Below are positions 37,594 through 47,996 of a stretch of DNA of 64,000 nt, in pieces. The number at the start of each line of letters is the position of its first letter. Within the stretch, counting starts at the first letter, position 1. The notes under the pieces are model-generated. The model was not told where the DNA came from. It was given only the letters and a program-made list of their open reading frames with translations, and did not search any database. Source of the stretch: Siphonodentalium dalli (taxonomy: Eukaryota > Mollusca > Scaphopoda > Gadilida > Siphonodentaliidae); assembly GCA_032622095.1 (NCBI GenBank), contig CP136067.1:198734052-198798051 (forward strand), read 5' to 3'. A program made the translations under genes and the position numbers.

Positions 37594-38222
37594 CTTTATA
37601 CAAATCTACGATTCTCGACCGATCGGGACGAAACTTGGTACGTGTGTGTAGTTTGACCAGGCGGTGGTCGTTGTCGTATTGGCGAGCCCGTGCGACGCCC
37701 GTGCAGCGCATGCGCAGACGAGATCTCGGAAACGGGTGGAGCTATCGACTTGAAATTTGCTATGTGAATGTATCTTGCTTCGGGTACACATTGTATCGGG
37801 TCGCCGAGCCCGTGCGACGCCAGCTTCGCGCATGCGCAGACCAGATCTCGGAAACGGGTGGAGCTATCGACTTGAAATTTGGTTTTTTGAATAGCCCGGA
37901 CAACGTCGGGCTCATCGGCTAGTCTCTTATATATTTTGATACAATCTGTCTGTCTGTCTGTCTGTCTGTCTGTCCTTTATACAAATCTACGATTCTCCAC
38001 CGATCGGGACGAAACTTGGTACGTGTGTGTAGTTTGACCAGGCGGTGGTCGTTGTCGTATTGGCGAGCCAGTGCGACGCCCGTGCAGCGCATGCGCAGAC
38101 CAGATCTCGGAAACGGGTAGAGCTATCGACTTGAAATTTGGTTTTTGAATAGCGCTGGGTAGAGCTATCGACTTGAAATTTGGTTTTTGAATAGCCCGGA
38201 CAACGTCGGGCTCATCGGCTAG
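35118..38222 (+). mobile_element. head-to-tail array of 7 short non-autonomous Helitrons
   Basis: Units: 35118-35627 (510 bp), 35628-36133 (506), 36134-36639 (506), 36640-37031 (392), 37032-37537 (506), 37538-37922 (385) and 37923-38222 (300). Each starts TCTCATATATATTTTGAAG or a close variant, has a (CTGT)n tract, the phrase ATTCTCGACCGATCGGGACG, then 3, 3, 3, 2, 3, 2 and 1 copies of a ~115-120-bp GC-rich core (GAGCCCGTGCGACGCC, CGCATGCGCAGACGAGAT). Each ends with the hairpin AGCCCGGACAACGTCGGGCT and CATCGGCTAG. A (35117) precedes and T (38223) follows, as for Helitrons. No protein is encoded. The recurrent 75-142-codon frames are by-products of the GC-rich core. Confidence 0.9.
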
Positions 38223-39631
38223 TCAAATATATAACTATCCTATTTTACCCCATCTTGGCGGCGGCCATTTTGGATCTGTGTGGGGTGCACTTTGTAGGAA
38301 CTGTTACATCGGAAGTCGTTCTATCGCCGGTTTGTGATGGTTCTTGATTGATTTGTGACGGTTCCTTATGATCGAAATTACACATTTTCGCGACTTTTTG
38401 ACAGTTAAAACACAATTTGGAGCCATCTAGCTAATAATTCGATTAATTTTTCTATTCCCCTCACAATCGGTGGCCCAAACGAGCGTAATAAAAACGAAAA
38501 TTCCACTGTGTGTGTCATAGCACAACGAAAACCGCGAATTTTGATATTTGTTTGGGTTCTATCCTGATCGAGTCGGTTCTCTCCGCATTTAATTGGTTTT
38601 ATACGGGCAATACTATGGCTAATATTTGGCAAGATACTGGTTCAAACTGACCATGTCGTGAAATTAACCAAAGATAAACACAACAAAATATGCATTAAGT
38701 TGAAATTTGCACCATTGTCATCAATTTCTATGATTTACACTGCCTTCCTATGCTTATTCAATAACCTGTGTAACGCCTATCAAAATTCACCAAGTCGCCA
38801 GCTAGTTTGAAAAATAACGCATTTGACAGGCTCAACATTGCAATGAATCAATAGACGGTTAACTATAGTGTAATTTCATTGCGCTGGACTTCGGAAAGCA
38901 TGAGCGTAGACGGGATATATAGAGTTATCTGTCTTGTATTTTATGTTGTCTATTTTCGTAAACACATTTTAATCAGCAAAAAGCCAAACAATAAGACGTT
39001 AGAAGTTCGTTGGCACCCATACATTGTTCTGATAACGCAATTTATGAAGTTTATTCTGGGCATTCGCTTGCTGGATGCTGATTATATAGGTTAGGTGCTA
39101 GAATTCGTTATTTCTTTATCGCACTTGTTCTGCTGTTCGGGATAATCTGACCGGCAATCACTCAGGGTTTGTTCTAACTTCTAAACCTCTAGACAGTGAA
39201 GCTAAGCCACTCAGAGAGTCAGATTCCTGTTAAGAGAATGGATTGGATGAAGTGAAAGCAAATATCATTTGGTCACCCGCCTTTGACTTACTATAGCAGT
39301 CGCCCCTAACATGCAAGATCACCCCGGGGCAACTGGTCTTGGGCATGAATAGTCACGCATCCTCATGGATGTTCTTGAATGTAAATACGGGTACCAATAC
39401 TAAACCTTTAAAAGTAACCCAATCAGCCAATAGAAGTTTTACAAAATCATGTGACTATTGGTCAAAAGAGTACAAGTGAAGACGGGCCCATGTGATGTCG
39501 ACCCCATATGAAGACCAAACATACGAAGACGACCCGACGCGAAGTCGAGTGAATGCTTTATTTACTCAATCATGAATTAACATGAAATTAGAGATGAATG
39601 TGAACATATATACACTATTTACAACATAGTC
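38223..39631. other. 1.4 kb without recognised features
   Basis: A YY1-like word, GGCGGCGGCCATTTTGG, lies at about 38268-38284. Nothing else stands out. ORFs are short. Confidence 0.45.
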
Positions 39632-39890
39632 ATGCAGTCATCATCATCGTCGCATCATCATCATCATCACCATCATCATCATTATCATCACCAATATCAT
39701 GCAATCATCATAATCGTCAATTCATCATCGTCATTCATCACCATCGTCCTCATCCTCATCGTCACCATCATCATCGTCGTCATTATCAGCATCGCCTTTG
39801 TTATCATCATCATCGTCATCATCAACACCATCATCTTCGTCATCGTCATTATTATCGTAATCGTCCTCATAATCCTCAATATCATCACCG
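39632..39890. repeat. (ATC)n-like microsatellite at the 3' end of the LINE
   Basis: Imperfect ATC/GTC/ATT trinucleotide run beginning just downstream of the reverse transcriptase stop codon. Read on the minus strand it is (GAT)n, the position of a LINE 3' tail. The frames at 39632-39928 and 39697-39888 are artefacts of this tract. Confidence 0.9.
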
Positions 39891-39896
39891 CGGTCG

Positions 39897-41626
39897 TTAT
39901 TTGTCGATCCTTTTCAGTCCTATTTTAATTAAAATACCTAGACATTTCTGAAGTTCGGGGTTGCTGGTAGCTAATAGTTTATAGAATTTCCATCTAGATG
40001 GTTCTTCACAATAATATCGTGGTAAATATTTCTGCCTCGCCCCATCCAATGATTTACAAATGGATACAAGGTGATATTCATCATTCGCATCGGCCTGTCT
40101 ACATATAGTGCATTCATTGCTGCGTTTGCCTGCATTGCCCCATCTACTAGTTTCAACACCTAGTCTGTGATTGGCAGTTCTCAATCGCATAATATTTTGA
40201 GATAGATCACGAGGTAAATTAAAAAAGTAAGTCTCATAGCCAAACTTCATTTTGAAATTTCGATAAAAAAGACCCCTTGATGAGTTATCGATGTCGTACC
40301 ACCATTTCTGAATAAATTGATCTCTGAAAGTGTTCTCAATATTCTCAATGTCATGATTAGAAATGTTCTGTTCATTCCAAATGTGATTATGTCCGGAAGA
40401 ATCTATTAGTCCCTTAATACAGGATAGCCAAGTCGTGCGTTTGTTTGTTTTACCGGAATTATCCATTTGTAGCGAAAACGTATACAATTTTTGCACGACT
40501 TTAGAGCATTTACCATCTAGAATCCGCTTCCAGTAGGATAGCATGCGTAACTTGCATTTAATGCTCAGTGGATATCTTCCAATTTCCCCATAAACCATAA
40601 ATGTGGGTGTACTTCTTTTCATTTTAAGAATCTGTTTATAAAACCCGAGGATTAGTTTGTCCAACTCGTATAAAATTTCCATAGCCCAAATTTCACTACA
40701 ATACATGACTATTGGTTCAATTGTTTTGTCGAATAAGGTGAAAATTAAATCATTAGTCAGGTTTAATTTTCCTGTTTGGCCCAGAAAACTATAGATAGCC
40801 TTCTTGCCTACAGTCACAATCTTTTTCACTGCTTGACAGAATCTTCCATTATGAAAAAACTCTACCCCAAGGTATGTCATATTGTTCACAAACTCAATGT
40901 TTTCACCACCAAGGGTCAATTGTTCCATATAGTCATCTTTACGGTTGCAAAACACCATGGCCTTAGTTTTGTCTACATTGACAGTTAACTTCCACGCTGT
41001 TGCGTAATTGCTAAAAGCATTCAATGCACGTTGCATACTTGCGTGGTCTTCTGCGAGAATAATCGTATCATCGGCGTAAAGCACACACATAATTTTCATG
41101 TAGTGTTCAAGTTTATCATAAAACTCGTCATCGATGACACAATTATCGAGAAAAGTTTCTAAATCATTTAGATACATTGAGAACAAGAAAGGTGACAGGG
41201 ATTCGCCCTGTCTCACCCCCATATTACAACTAAAAAACTCAGATCGTTCACCTCCTTGTACGACACATGACTTAATATTGCAATACATGCTGCGTATAAC
41301 TTTAAGAATGCGGCCATTAATATTCGTCGTCATCAGTTTTACCCATAGGCCGTCACGCCAAACCGTGTCAAATGCTTTTCTAAAATCAATAAAACAACTG
41401 TACAGTTTTTTTCCCCGGGAAAGATACATATCAATAAGACACTTGAGGATAAAAATATTATCAACCGTTGAGTGGTTTTTCCGGAAACCCGCTTGAAATT
41501 CAGAGACAGTGTCACTTTCTTCGCAAAAATCAACTAGTCTTTTGTTCAAAATCGAAGAAAATAATTTTCCCATTACGCTCAATAGAGTGATTCCTCGGTA
41601 GGAGTCCGGGTCTGATCGCTTCCCCT
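39897..41626 (-). pseudogene. LINE reverse transcriptase, palm to C terminus
   Basis: Continues the finger domain after a frameshift. Near the N-terminal end is SYRGITLLSVMGK, then the palm motif FIDFRKAFDTVW, the motif GVRQGESLSPFLF, the catalytic YADD (about residues 169-172 counted from the ATG at 41582), and near the C terminus a CTIC...EYHLVSIC Cys/His cluster. The reading frame opens upstream of that ATG, so the ATG is not a real start. The palm residues (D in FIDF, DD in YADD) are intact. The downstream end is TAA at 39897-39899. The family copies RNA into DNA at the endonuclease nick. Confidence 0.92.
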
Positions 41627-42126
41627 TTTTTCTTGAAAATAGGTTGGATTAGACCTTCTGTCCAACGTTCGGGGAATATTCCACTTCTAAAAATAGCATT
41701 AAACAGTTTCAGGTATATATCAACCATCAAATGTTTTGTGTTAATTATATATTCTGGCAAGATATTGTCTGAACCAGGTGACTTCTTTCCCTTTAACCGG
41801 CCTATAGCATTAAATATTTCTTCAATGGTTATGTTACGATTCAATACACTGTCGTCATTATCGTCATACATCTGGTTTAATAAGAGATTTAAATCACTAT
41901 CTAGATTTTGGGAATCGTTAATAGTTTTGAAATGTTCAAAAAAATCATTCATTGGGACATCAGTGTTAGAATGTTCCACACCATCAGCATTAATTCGCTT
42001 GATAGTTTTCCAAAATTGTTTAGGGTTGTTGCAAGTTCTACGTAGTAAGTCGTTTCGATGTCTTTCGAACGCTTTTATCTTGCCATCTAAGATTGATTTA
42101 TAGTGTTTCCCTGCGTTTTTCATTTT
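41627..42126 (-). pseudogene. LINE reverse transcriptase, finger region
   Basis: In the same frame as the endonuclease, separated from it only by TAA (42127-42129), so originally part of one ORF. It contains NDLLRRTCNNPKQFWKTI and GKKSPGSDNILPEYI, the conserved N-terminal RT block, then WTEGLIQPIFKKKG. After KKKG the frame runs out of register and ends about 30 codons later (41530). The palm resumes in another frame. The break coincides with an A6G4 run on the minus strand (41622-41631), so it is likely a one-base slip, biological or a sequencing error. Confidence 0.9.
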
Positions 42127-43329
42127 TTATTTGTTATTTGGCGATGGACGTTTCTTATATATTCGTTTTGCTCGGTTAAAAGACTTTCGCATATTAGTGC
42201 ACTCGGTATCAAACCAGTGTGGTCCTTTTCTTTTTTTACGAACATTAGTTTTCTCGACTAGACCGAACGTTTTTGTTGCTGCGAGAAAAAACGTGTTTTC
42301 TATATTGCTACAAAGGTTATCAATATCGTTTTGTGAGGTCAAGTTATCTGCTAGCTTAAATAGATAATCAATTTGTGTATTGCAGAAGTTTGAAACAAAA
42401 TCACATAGCCTATCACCGTCCCATCGACCTGGTTTTGGGCCCAGTGGAAGTTTACGATCGTCATGTATATTAGGCGTATCTACTTTTGGGTCCACCAATA
42501 GTTCTACTGTGAGAGCGCAATGAATATCCGAGTAAAATTCGCTAAATTCATTAACATAGAAATCGTGCAGAGTCTCTACCATATCGTAGCTCACCAGCGC
42601 ATAATCTATTAAACTCTTATTGTGATTTGTAAGCATGCCAATTCCGTTGTCATTACCTAGCCGGCCGTTTGCTATTATCACTTTGATATTGTCGCACATT
42701 TCATCAAGTCTGTACCCAAATGAATTTGGTTTACCTTTATCTTGGGTGGCTCGTGGACCTGGGTCGAAATCTGGTCGACTCCATATGATATCGTCTTTCA
42801 AGTTACTTTCATCGCCTAATATGTGTTCCGCGCCAATTAAACATTCAGTCGGGGTGAAATCTTTGAGTAGTGCTGTTCTGGCGTTAAAATCGCCTAACAT
42901 TAAAATAGATGCTTCGGCACGCAAGTCTCGTACTTCCGACTCTATTTCAGACTGCCAGTTATCATTTACATACCGCGTGTTCGTTGGTGGGATATATACA
43001 GCTCCAATAAGAAGGTCTTTGTCTTCCCCCATATAACTCGATGCCACTTTACACCACGTGACTAATGAAGACTTTGTGTCTACCAATTTGACATGATTTT
43101 CAATACTATATTTCACCGCAACTACGATACCCCCGGATACATATCCACTCATGTTCCTTCCATTTGTAGGGAATACTGTAAACCCAGGGATAACCGCCTT
43201 AACATCGTTAAGTGTTTTTGTTTCCGAGAGGCATAATATATCATATTTACTAATACAATCTAAGAACTCTGGATATTTCAGGCGTTTCTCGAGTCCGCAT
43301 ACGTTTATAGCTAATACGCGTAGTTTATT
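42127..43329 (-). pseudogene. LINE APE-type endonuclease
   Basis: The exonuclease/endonuclease/phosphatase domain starts about 59 codons upstream of the first ATG (43152) with LRVLAINVCGL, and SETK gives the catalytic Glu. Downstream are GAVYIPP, LGDFNAR (residues 87-92 from 43152), LIDYALVS and SDIHCAL (208-214), the remaining catalytic and metal-binding blocks. All look intact. The domain is followed by a basic stretch and a TAA. It nicks the target DNA to prime reverse transcription. The frame is open upstream into the Asp-rich linker. Confidence 0.93.
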
Positions 43330-43778
43330 TTTCCCATCGTCGTCTTTGTCACATCCAGATTCATCATCATCACCATCGTCATCATCATCATCATCATTAT
43401 CATCATTATCGCCATCACCATCATCATCATTATCACCATCATCGTCACTATCATCATTATCACCATCATCATCATTATCATCATCATCATCATCATCACT
43501 ATCGTCATGATCATCATCACTATCATCATCATCATCATTATCACCATCAGCATCAACATCATCATCATCGTCATCACCACCATCACCATCATCAGCAGTA
43601 GTATCAGTATCGTCGTCATCATCCTCATCATCATCAGTCGTTTCGTCATCAGCAGTAACATCACTTTCGTTGTCATCGTCGTCATCATCGAAATGTCATG
43701 GTTGGCATCGTTAAGATTTTCCGCAAAATCAGCATCTCCGTCGTCATCCTCTTCGTCATTGTTACTGTCATCATCATC

Positions 43779-43810
<32 letters not shown>

Positions 43811-43928
43811 CATCATCGTCGTCGTCATCGTCATATTCTGCATTCAATATGTTAGTTCTATCTGAAAATGAAAAAATATCAATGTGGCAAAGTTCAGTTC
43901 TAAAGTGATTTGCACCGCAGGACACATA
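43330..43928 (-). pseudogene. Asp-rich linker of the LINE, encoded by GAT/GAC repeats, frameshifted
   Basis: Between the esterase stop and the endonuclease. The first part (from 43925) is in the esterase frame and reads NILNAEYDDDD..., then a mixed Asp/Glu/Asn/Ala segment. Near 43690 the acidic frame shifts by one and continues as Asp-rich sequence directly into the endonuclease. GAT, GAC, AAT, GGT, GAA and ACT codons are interspersed, so the acidic character seems kept over about 190 codons apart from one break. Frames reading poly-Met or poly-Ser here are shadows. Confidence 0.75.
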
Positions 43929-44651
43929 TCACGAGTTTATTTTAACATGTTTGCTTTGCTCCATTCTTGGGGTCGAGGCATTTCGTTTTCGGCTGGCCTT
44001 TACCGTTTCATTTGACGTCGTAACAAATGACTCAGCCAGTTTGTCTCGGCCATCCGGACTAAAGTGTATGCCCTTTCGGTCCCTGTCACTAAATAGTTCC
44101 TTTCGTACGCCATCGCACGATTGGAATTTGTCAGTATTGTCAATAAATTCAACACCTGCATTGCGCTCGCAGAATCGGGCCATGAACTCATTAGCAATGA
44201 TAGCTGTATAGTTGTGGTCCTTCACCACCATACTGTTTCCCTTCCTATGTGGAATGTTACACAGACTGACCGTGGCGTTGGGGAATTGCGATTTAATCTT
44301 TGGAACCGCTTCAGAAATGTTCAAAATTACCGAACTAGCAGAGTATTTGCTTTTGGTTACATCATTTGTACCGAGGTGAACTATGACGGACTTCACGTCA
44401 GCCATTGAGTTCCCGACATCTTCATCTCCCACAGCATTATTCAAAAGTTCTGATATGTCTGCGAAATTTGCCCCGCTAACCGAGAAGTTTTTTATATTAG
44501 CTTTGTCTACTATTAGGCCAACACAATTGCTCGCCCCAAGTATGACCGTGTTCACAGCATCATCGGTGGGGTTAATAGCGTCGACTACCTCAGACTGAAT
44601 ATATGAGACGTCATTCCAGTCATCCATATTATCCTTGGACGACGGGTCCAT
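43929..44651 (-). CDS. LINE-encoded SGNH/GDSL esterase (ORF1-like)
   Basis: The start chosen is ATG 44651 (MDPSSKDNMDDWND). The frame is open a little further upstream, but only with a GTG. SGNH blocks counted from the upstream GTG: block I VILGASN (residues 43-49) with the Ser, SGAN near 67, HLGTND near 99-104 with the block III Asn, and KGIHFSPDG (His 203). The block V Asp that usually sits three residues before the His is Lys here, with other Asp residues close by. The size fits esterase domains found in ORF1 of CR1/L2-type LINEs. It ends at TGA, after which the same frame continues into the linker. The TCG TGA context could be a decayed CGA. Its role in retrotransposition is unclear. Confidence 0.85.
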   Translation of the reverse strand: MDPSSKDNMDDWNDVSYIQSEVVDAINPTDDAVNTVILGASNCVGLIVDKANIKNFSVSGANFADISELLNNAVGDEDVGNSMADVKSVIVHLGTNDVTKSKYSASSVILNISEAVPKIKSQFPNATVSLCNIPHRKGNSMVVKDHNYTAIIANEFMARFCERNAGVEFIDNTDKFQSCDGVRKELFSDRDRKGIHFSPDGRDKLAESFVTTSNETVKASRKRNASTPRMEQSKHVKINS

Positions 44652-44814
44652 TTTATCTTTCCGCTCCTTCACATGTAGATATGAATTGAATATTGCTAAT
44701 ATTATTTTTAATGAGCGCGGCGGACAATTACACTTTAAACGAACACATTACTATTACAATGTGTGTATGTACATATGCAATTTGAGATATATCAAATAGA
44801 AGATGCTGCCTATA

Positions 44815-45340
44815 TAATCAAATGCAATAAAAGTATGTATACCAAACCCCTCGTACCACGCCGCTGTGACCAGCCATGAGAACATACACATGAAATGTTC
44901 AAACGACCCGACAGTGTTGCATGCAATATAAGTATACGTACACCCCAACCACCTGTGCCACGCCTATGTGGCGATGTGATCAGCCTTGATGCAATATAAG
45001 TACGCACACCCTAACCCCATGTCGCCACGTCTCTACACGGGCCATATTATGACATGTGAAAACATGCACATGAAATGTTCAAACAGATATGGTCCCATGC
45101 AATAAAAGTGCGTACAAGTCACTCCCATGTCGACGCGACCCTATATAAATAATCAGCCGTGATAACATGCACACGGAATTGTCAAACAGACCCGGCAGTG
45201 TCGCAATCAATATTATAAAAAAGTACGTACGTGCATCCCAACCACCTGTCGCCGCGATACTACATGTGATGACCAGACGTGAAAACATGCACATGGAATT
45301 TTCAAATACACCCGACGGTGTCCCATACAATATATAGACA
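44815..45340. repeat. ~120-bp degenerate tandem repeat, left part
   Basis: Four or more units with GCAATAxAAGTAxGxACACCxCAACCxC, GATCAGCCxTGA, AACATGCACATGxAATxTTCAAA and CCCGxCAGTGT. The series resumes at 46223-46300, so the duplicated foldback block was inserted into it. Confidence 0.8.
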
Positions 45341-46222
45341 TAACACAACGCGCATCTTAATCGAGTATCTTTTATCGAATGAGTTGCGGATGGCGCAAGG
45401 ATATAATTCGCGAGAGCGTAGCGAGAGCGAAATATAACTTTGCGCCGCCCGCAACGAGTTCGATAAAAGATTCTAGATTATGATGCATGTTGTATTTTGT
45501 ATTTATTCTACACCGTTCAGTTAGATAAGTTATATCCATAAATGTCACCTTTCATTGTTACTATAGCTACCTTTATTGTTATTTAAGTCTGACACATAAC
45601 CAGTAATTATGGGGGGAATCACCGGAAGCGGATGATCGACGTAATGTACGCCATCTTTCTTGGCGACAACGTCAACAAGAATAGTTCCGGCTTGTATTCC
45701 ACTAGAGGTATACACTAATATGTATTCAATGGCTGGGATTCCGTTGAATACATGTGACTCACGTCAATGGGTGTGGATAAATAGACAGAACACAACGCGC
45801 ATCTTAATCGAGAATATTTTATCGAATGAGTTGCGGATGGCGCAAGGATATATTTCGCGAGAGCGTAGCTCGAGCGAAATATAACATTGCGCTGTCCGCA
45901 ACGAGTTCGATAACAGATTCGAGATTATGATGCAAGTTGTGTTCTGTATTTATTCTACACCGTTCAGTCAGATAAGTTCAATCCATGAATGTCAACTTCA
46001 TTGTTACTATAGCTACTTTTATTGTGATTTAAGTCTGACAAATAACCAGTAATTGTGGGGGGAATCACCGGAAGCGGATGATCTACGTAATGTACGTCAT
46101 CTTTCTTGGCGACAACGTCAAAAAGAATAGTTCCGGCTTGTATTCCACTAGAGTTATATACTAATATGTATTCAATGGCTAGGATTCCGTTGAATACATG
46201 TGCCTCAAGTCAATGGGTGTGG
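45341..46222. repeat. tandemly duplicated ~440-bp unit with a foldback head
   Basis: Two copies (about 45341-45784 and 45785-46222). Each begins with a ~150-bp foldback: ACAACGCGCATCTTAATCGA with inverse ATGCATGTTGT/ATGCAAGTTGT, inner GAGTTGCGGATGGCGCAA, and loop GAGAGCGTAGCGAGAGC. A ~290-bp tail follows with GGGGGGAATCACCGGAAGCG and TTCAATGGCTRGGATTCCGT. The copies differ at scattered sites. Confidence 0.88.
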
Positions 46223-46300
46223 AATAAAAGTACGCACACCTCAACCCCATGGCACTGCGTCCCTACTTGTGAACCGCCGTGAACACACGCACATGATATT
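46223..46300. repeat. ~120-bp tandem repeat, right part
   Basis: GGAATAAAAGTACGCACACC, TCAACCCCATGGCACTGCGT and ACACGCACATGATATT continue the array at 44815-45340. Confidence 0.7.
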
Positions 46301-46514
46301 GAGTTTAATGTTTTAATTCACATTTTTATAAACCTATTTACTTCAGTAATAATAATATGATTACGTCAGTACGTATGGACAACCCAAAAACACGTACGTC
46401 CATCTATAAAATGAAAACTGTATGTTTCATAGGAGTGCCTGTATTTCTGGCCAACTTGGGATATATACGATCACGCCAGTACGTATATATATAGGACGGC
46501 GACATCACCTGTGT

Positions 46515-47060
46515 CCAAAGGTTCGCTAATCCCAAGGTTCATTATACCGAAGTTTCGCCATTCCCATTTATTAAGGTTCTCTATATTCCTCGATATTCAG
46601 AAGGTTTTTATAACTTTTATTTTGAAGTTTCATTCTATATTCTAAAGTTTTGAGAGGTTTTTTTATCATAAGATTATTTTTATGAAGGAAATAACTTAAA
46701 GGTACTCAATCCGATAAGACGCTGCTAAATTACTCCTTCCTTGGTTTCGGTGGGGGAAAAAATATTTGATTAGTGTCGAGGAACCCACCCATCAAAGCTC
46801 AGAGTAATTAGATATCGATCTTTGCAGTTTGCTATTTTTTTCTGGGCCTGATCGTGCCAGAAGGACGAGGTCAAATGGGCGGTCTTCCAGATAAAGATGG
46901 ATAACTGTAAAATCGTGGTAATAATAACTACTTGGTATTAGAGTTGTCCATCTTTTCTGGTTAAATACGCCCAGAATAGCAAACCTTCAGAATAGCGAAC
47001 CTTCGATGTCTGAATAAGAACCTTTGGAATAGCGAATATGGAACCTTCGAAATAATGAAC
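46515..47060. repeat. inverted AAGGTTCGCTATTCC motif arms flanking a truncated MITE
   Basis: The left arm (46515-46690) repeats AAGGTTCGCTAATCC-type words. The right arm (about 46972-47060) repeats the inverse, GGAATAGCGAACCTTC. A reverse-oriented TTAA MITE lies between them. Confidence 0.6.
46696..46965 (-). mobile_element. TTAA MITE, truncated copy
   Basis: Starts TTAAAGGTACTCAATCCGAT and continues with the reverse-orientation body (TCGAGGAACCCACCCATCAA, AGATGGATAACTGTAAAAT). It stops near GTTGTCCATCTTTT without the opposite terminal repeat. Confidence 0.8.
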
Positions 47061-47546
47061 GCGATCCTGTATGAAGAGCCCATGACACGTCCATCAATAA
47101 ATGTATACATGTTTCAGGGGCCAACATGTCTTTGTTAATTTTTTATGCCCAGATTTCAACGAAATTTGGTGTGGTGACTCAGGGTGCCCTGGCAGAGTGT
47201 ATAATGGCGTTAGTTTTTCAAAATTTTGATTTAAACAAATTTAAATGAATAAAAAAAATATGAACATATGTGAATATTCAGGTACAAATATACCTATTTG
47301 CACGAGAATATGTTGCAGCACCAGATATAGAGGAATGTGGGCCACAGTTAGACATGGGTCAGAGTGAGATATTGCCTCTAACATTTCTCTAATTTCCAGA
47401 CCAATATCCATGGCGCCAGTTAAGCGATATTAGCCATATAGCACATTTTACTATATTTCTTCAAAATGCAATCATCAGGTGAAGGTTGAATCTGGCCAAG
47501 CGACCAATTTTCAAGGCAAAATTATTTTAATTTAATTTTTGCAATT
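47061..47546. other. unassigned
   Basis: The phrase CAACGAAATTTGGTGTGGTG (about 47158) resembles words in the Helitron-like repeats. No ends found and no gene. Confidence 0.4.
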
Positions 47547-47996
47547 TTAAAGGTACTCAATCCAAATTAACCCTCGCAGATTATTATTTCCTTTACTTCG
47601 GAGGTGAAAAATATTTGATTCAAGTCGAGGAACCCACAACATCAAAGCTCATAGTGATCAGATACCGATTTTTAAAATCTATCATTTAAATTTTTTAGTG
47701 GCCCAGCAAACAGCAGACGAGAATACTTTTTCTGACCAAATTGCAGATGAAGATGGATAATTCTAAAATCAACTGTTTTTTTTTGTGTGTGTGTCAGATG
47801 TTTGACAAATCAGCAATATTCGTTGAGCAAAAAGTTGATAAATTACAAGTTTTTGTCAATTTTATGCTATAATTGACTGCATTTTTTTTTTTGAGCAATT
47901 AATCGATTCTGTCAACTGAAGCGGCATTTAAAAAAATCTTCTTGTTGTTGGAATCTGATGATATGGGGACTGTTGATTCGGATTGAGGACCTTTAA
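47547..47996 (-). mobile_element. TTAA MITE, full-length copy (450 bp)
   Basis: Bounded by TTAAAGGTACTCAATCC and GGATTGAGGACCTTTAA. The body is in reverse orientation relative to the copies at 5837 and 51156 (TCAAGTCGAGGAACCCAC near the left end). Confidence 0.88.

Larger units (their letters stand above)
39632..44690 (-). mobile_element. nearly full-length APE-type LINE with an esterase domain, decayed
   Basis: On the minus strand, in order: SGNH/GDSL esterase, Asp-rich linker, APE-type endonuclease, reverse transcriptase with a C-terminal Cys/His motif, and a (GAT)n-like 3' tract (39632-39890). The order matches CR1/L2-like LINEs, in which an esterase is found in ORF1. The clade call is inference. 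Four lesions break the coding sequence: TGA at 43929-43931, a frameshift near 43690, TAA at 42127-42129, and a frameshift near 41622-41631. The 5' end and target duplication could not be fixed. Confidence 0.88.

Noticed and set aside
35180-37922. Recurrent 75-142-codon ORFs on both strands
   Set aside because: They arise from the GC-rich Helitron core repeats, occur in several overlapping frames and change with repeat number.
39632-39928. His/Ile-rich ORF
   Set aside because: Translation of the ATC microsatellite at the 3' end of the LINE.
43151-43908. Poly-Ser and poly-Ile plus-strand ORFs and the poly-Met part of the minus-strand ORF
   Set aside because: Alternative frames of the GAT/ATC tract. 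The biologically sensible frame is the Asp-rich one on the minus strand.
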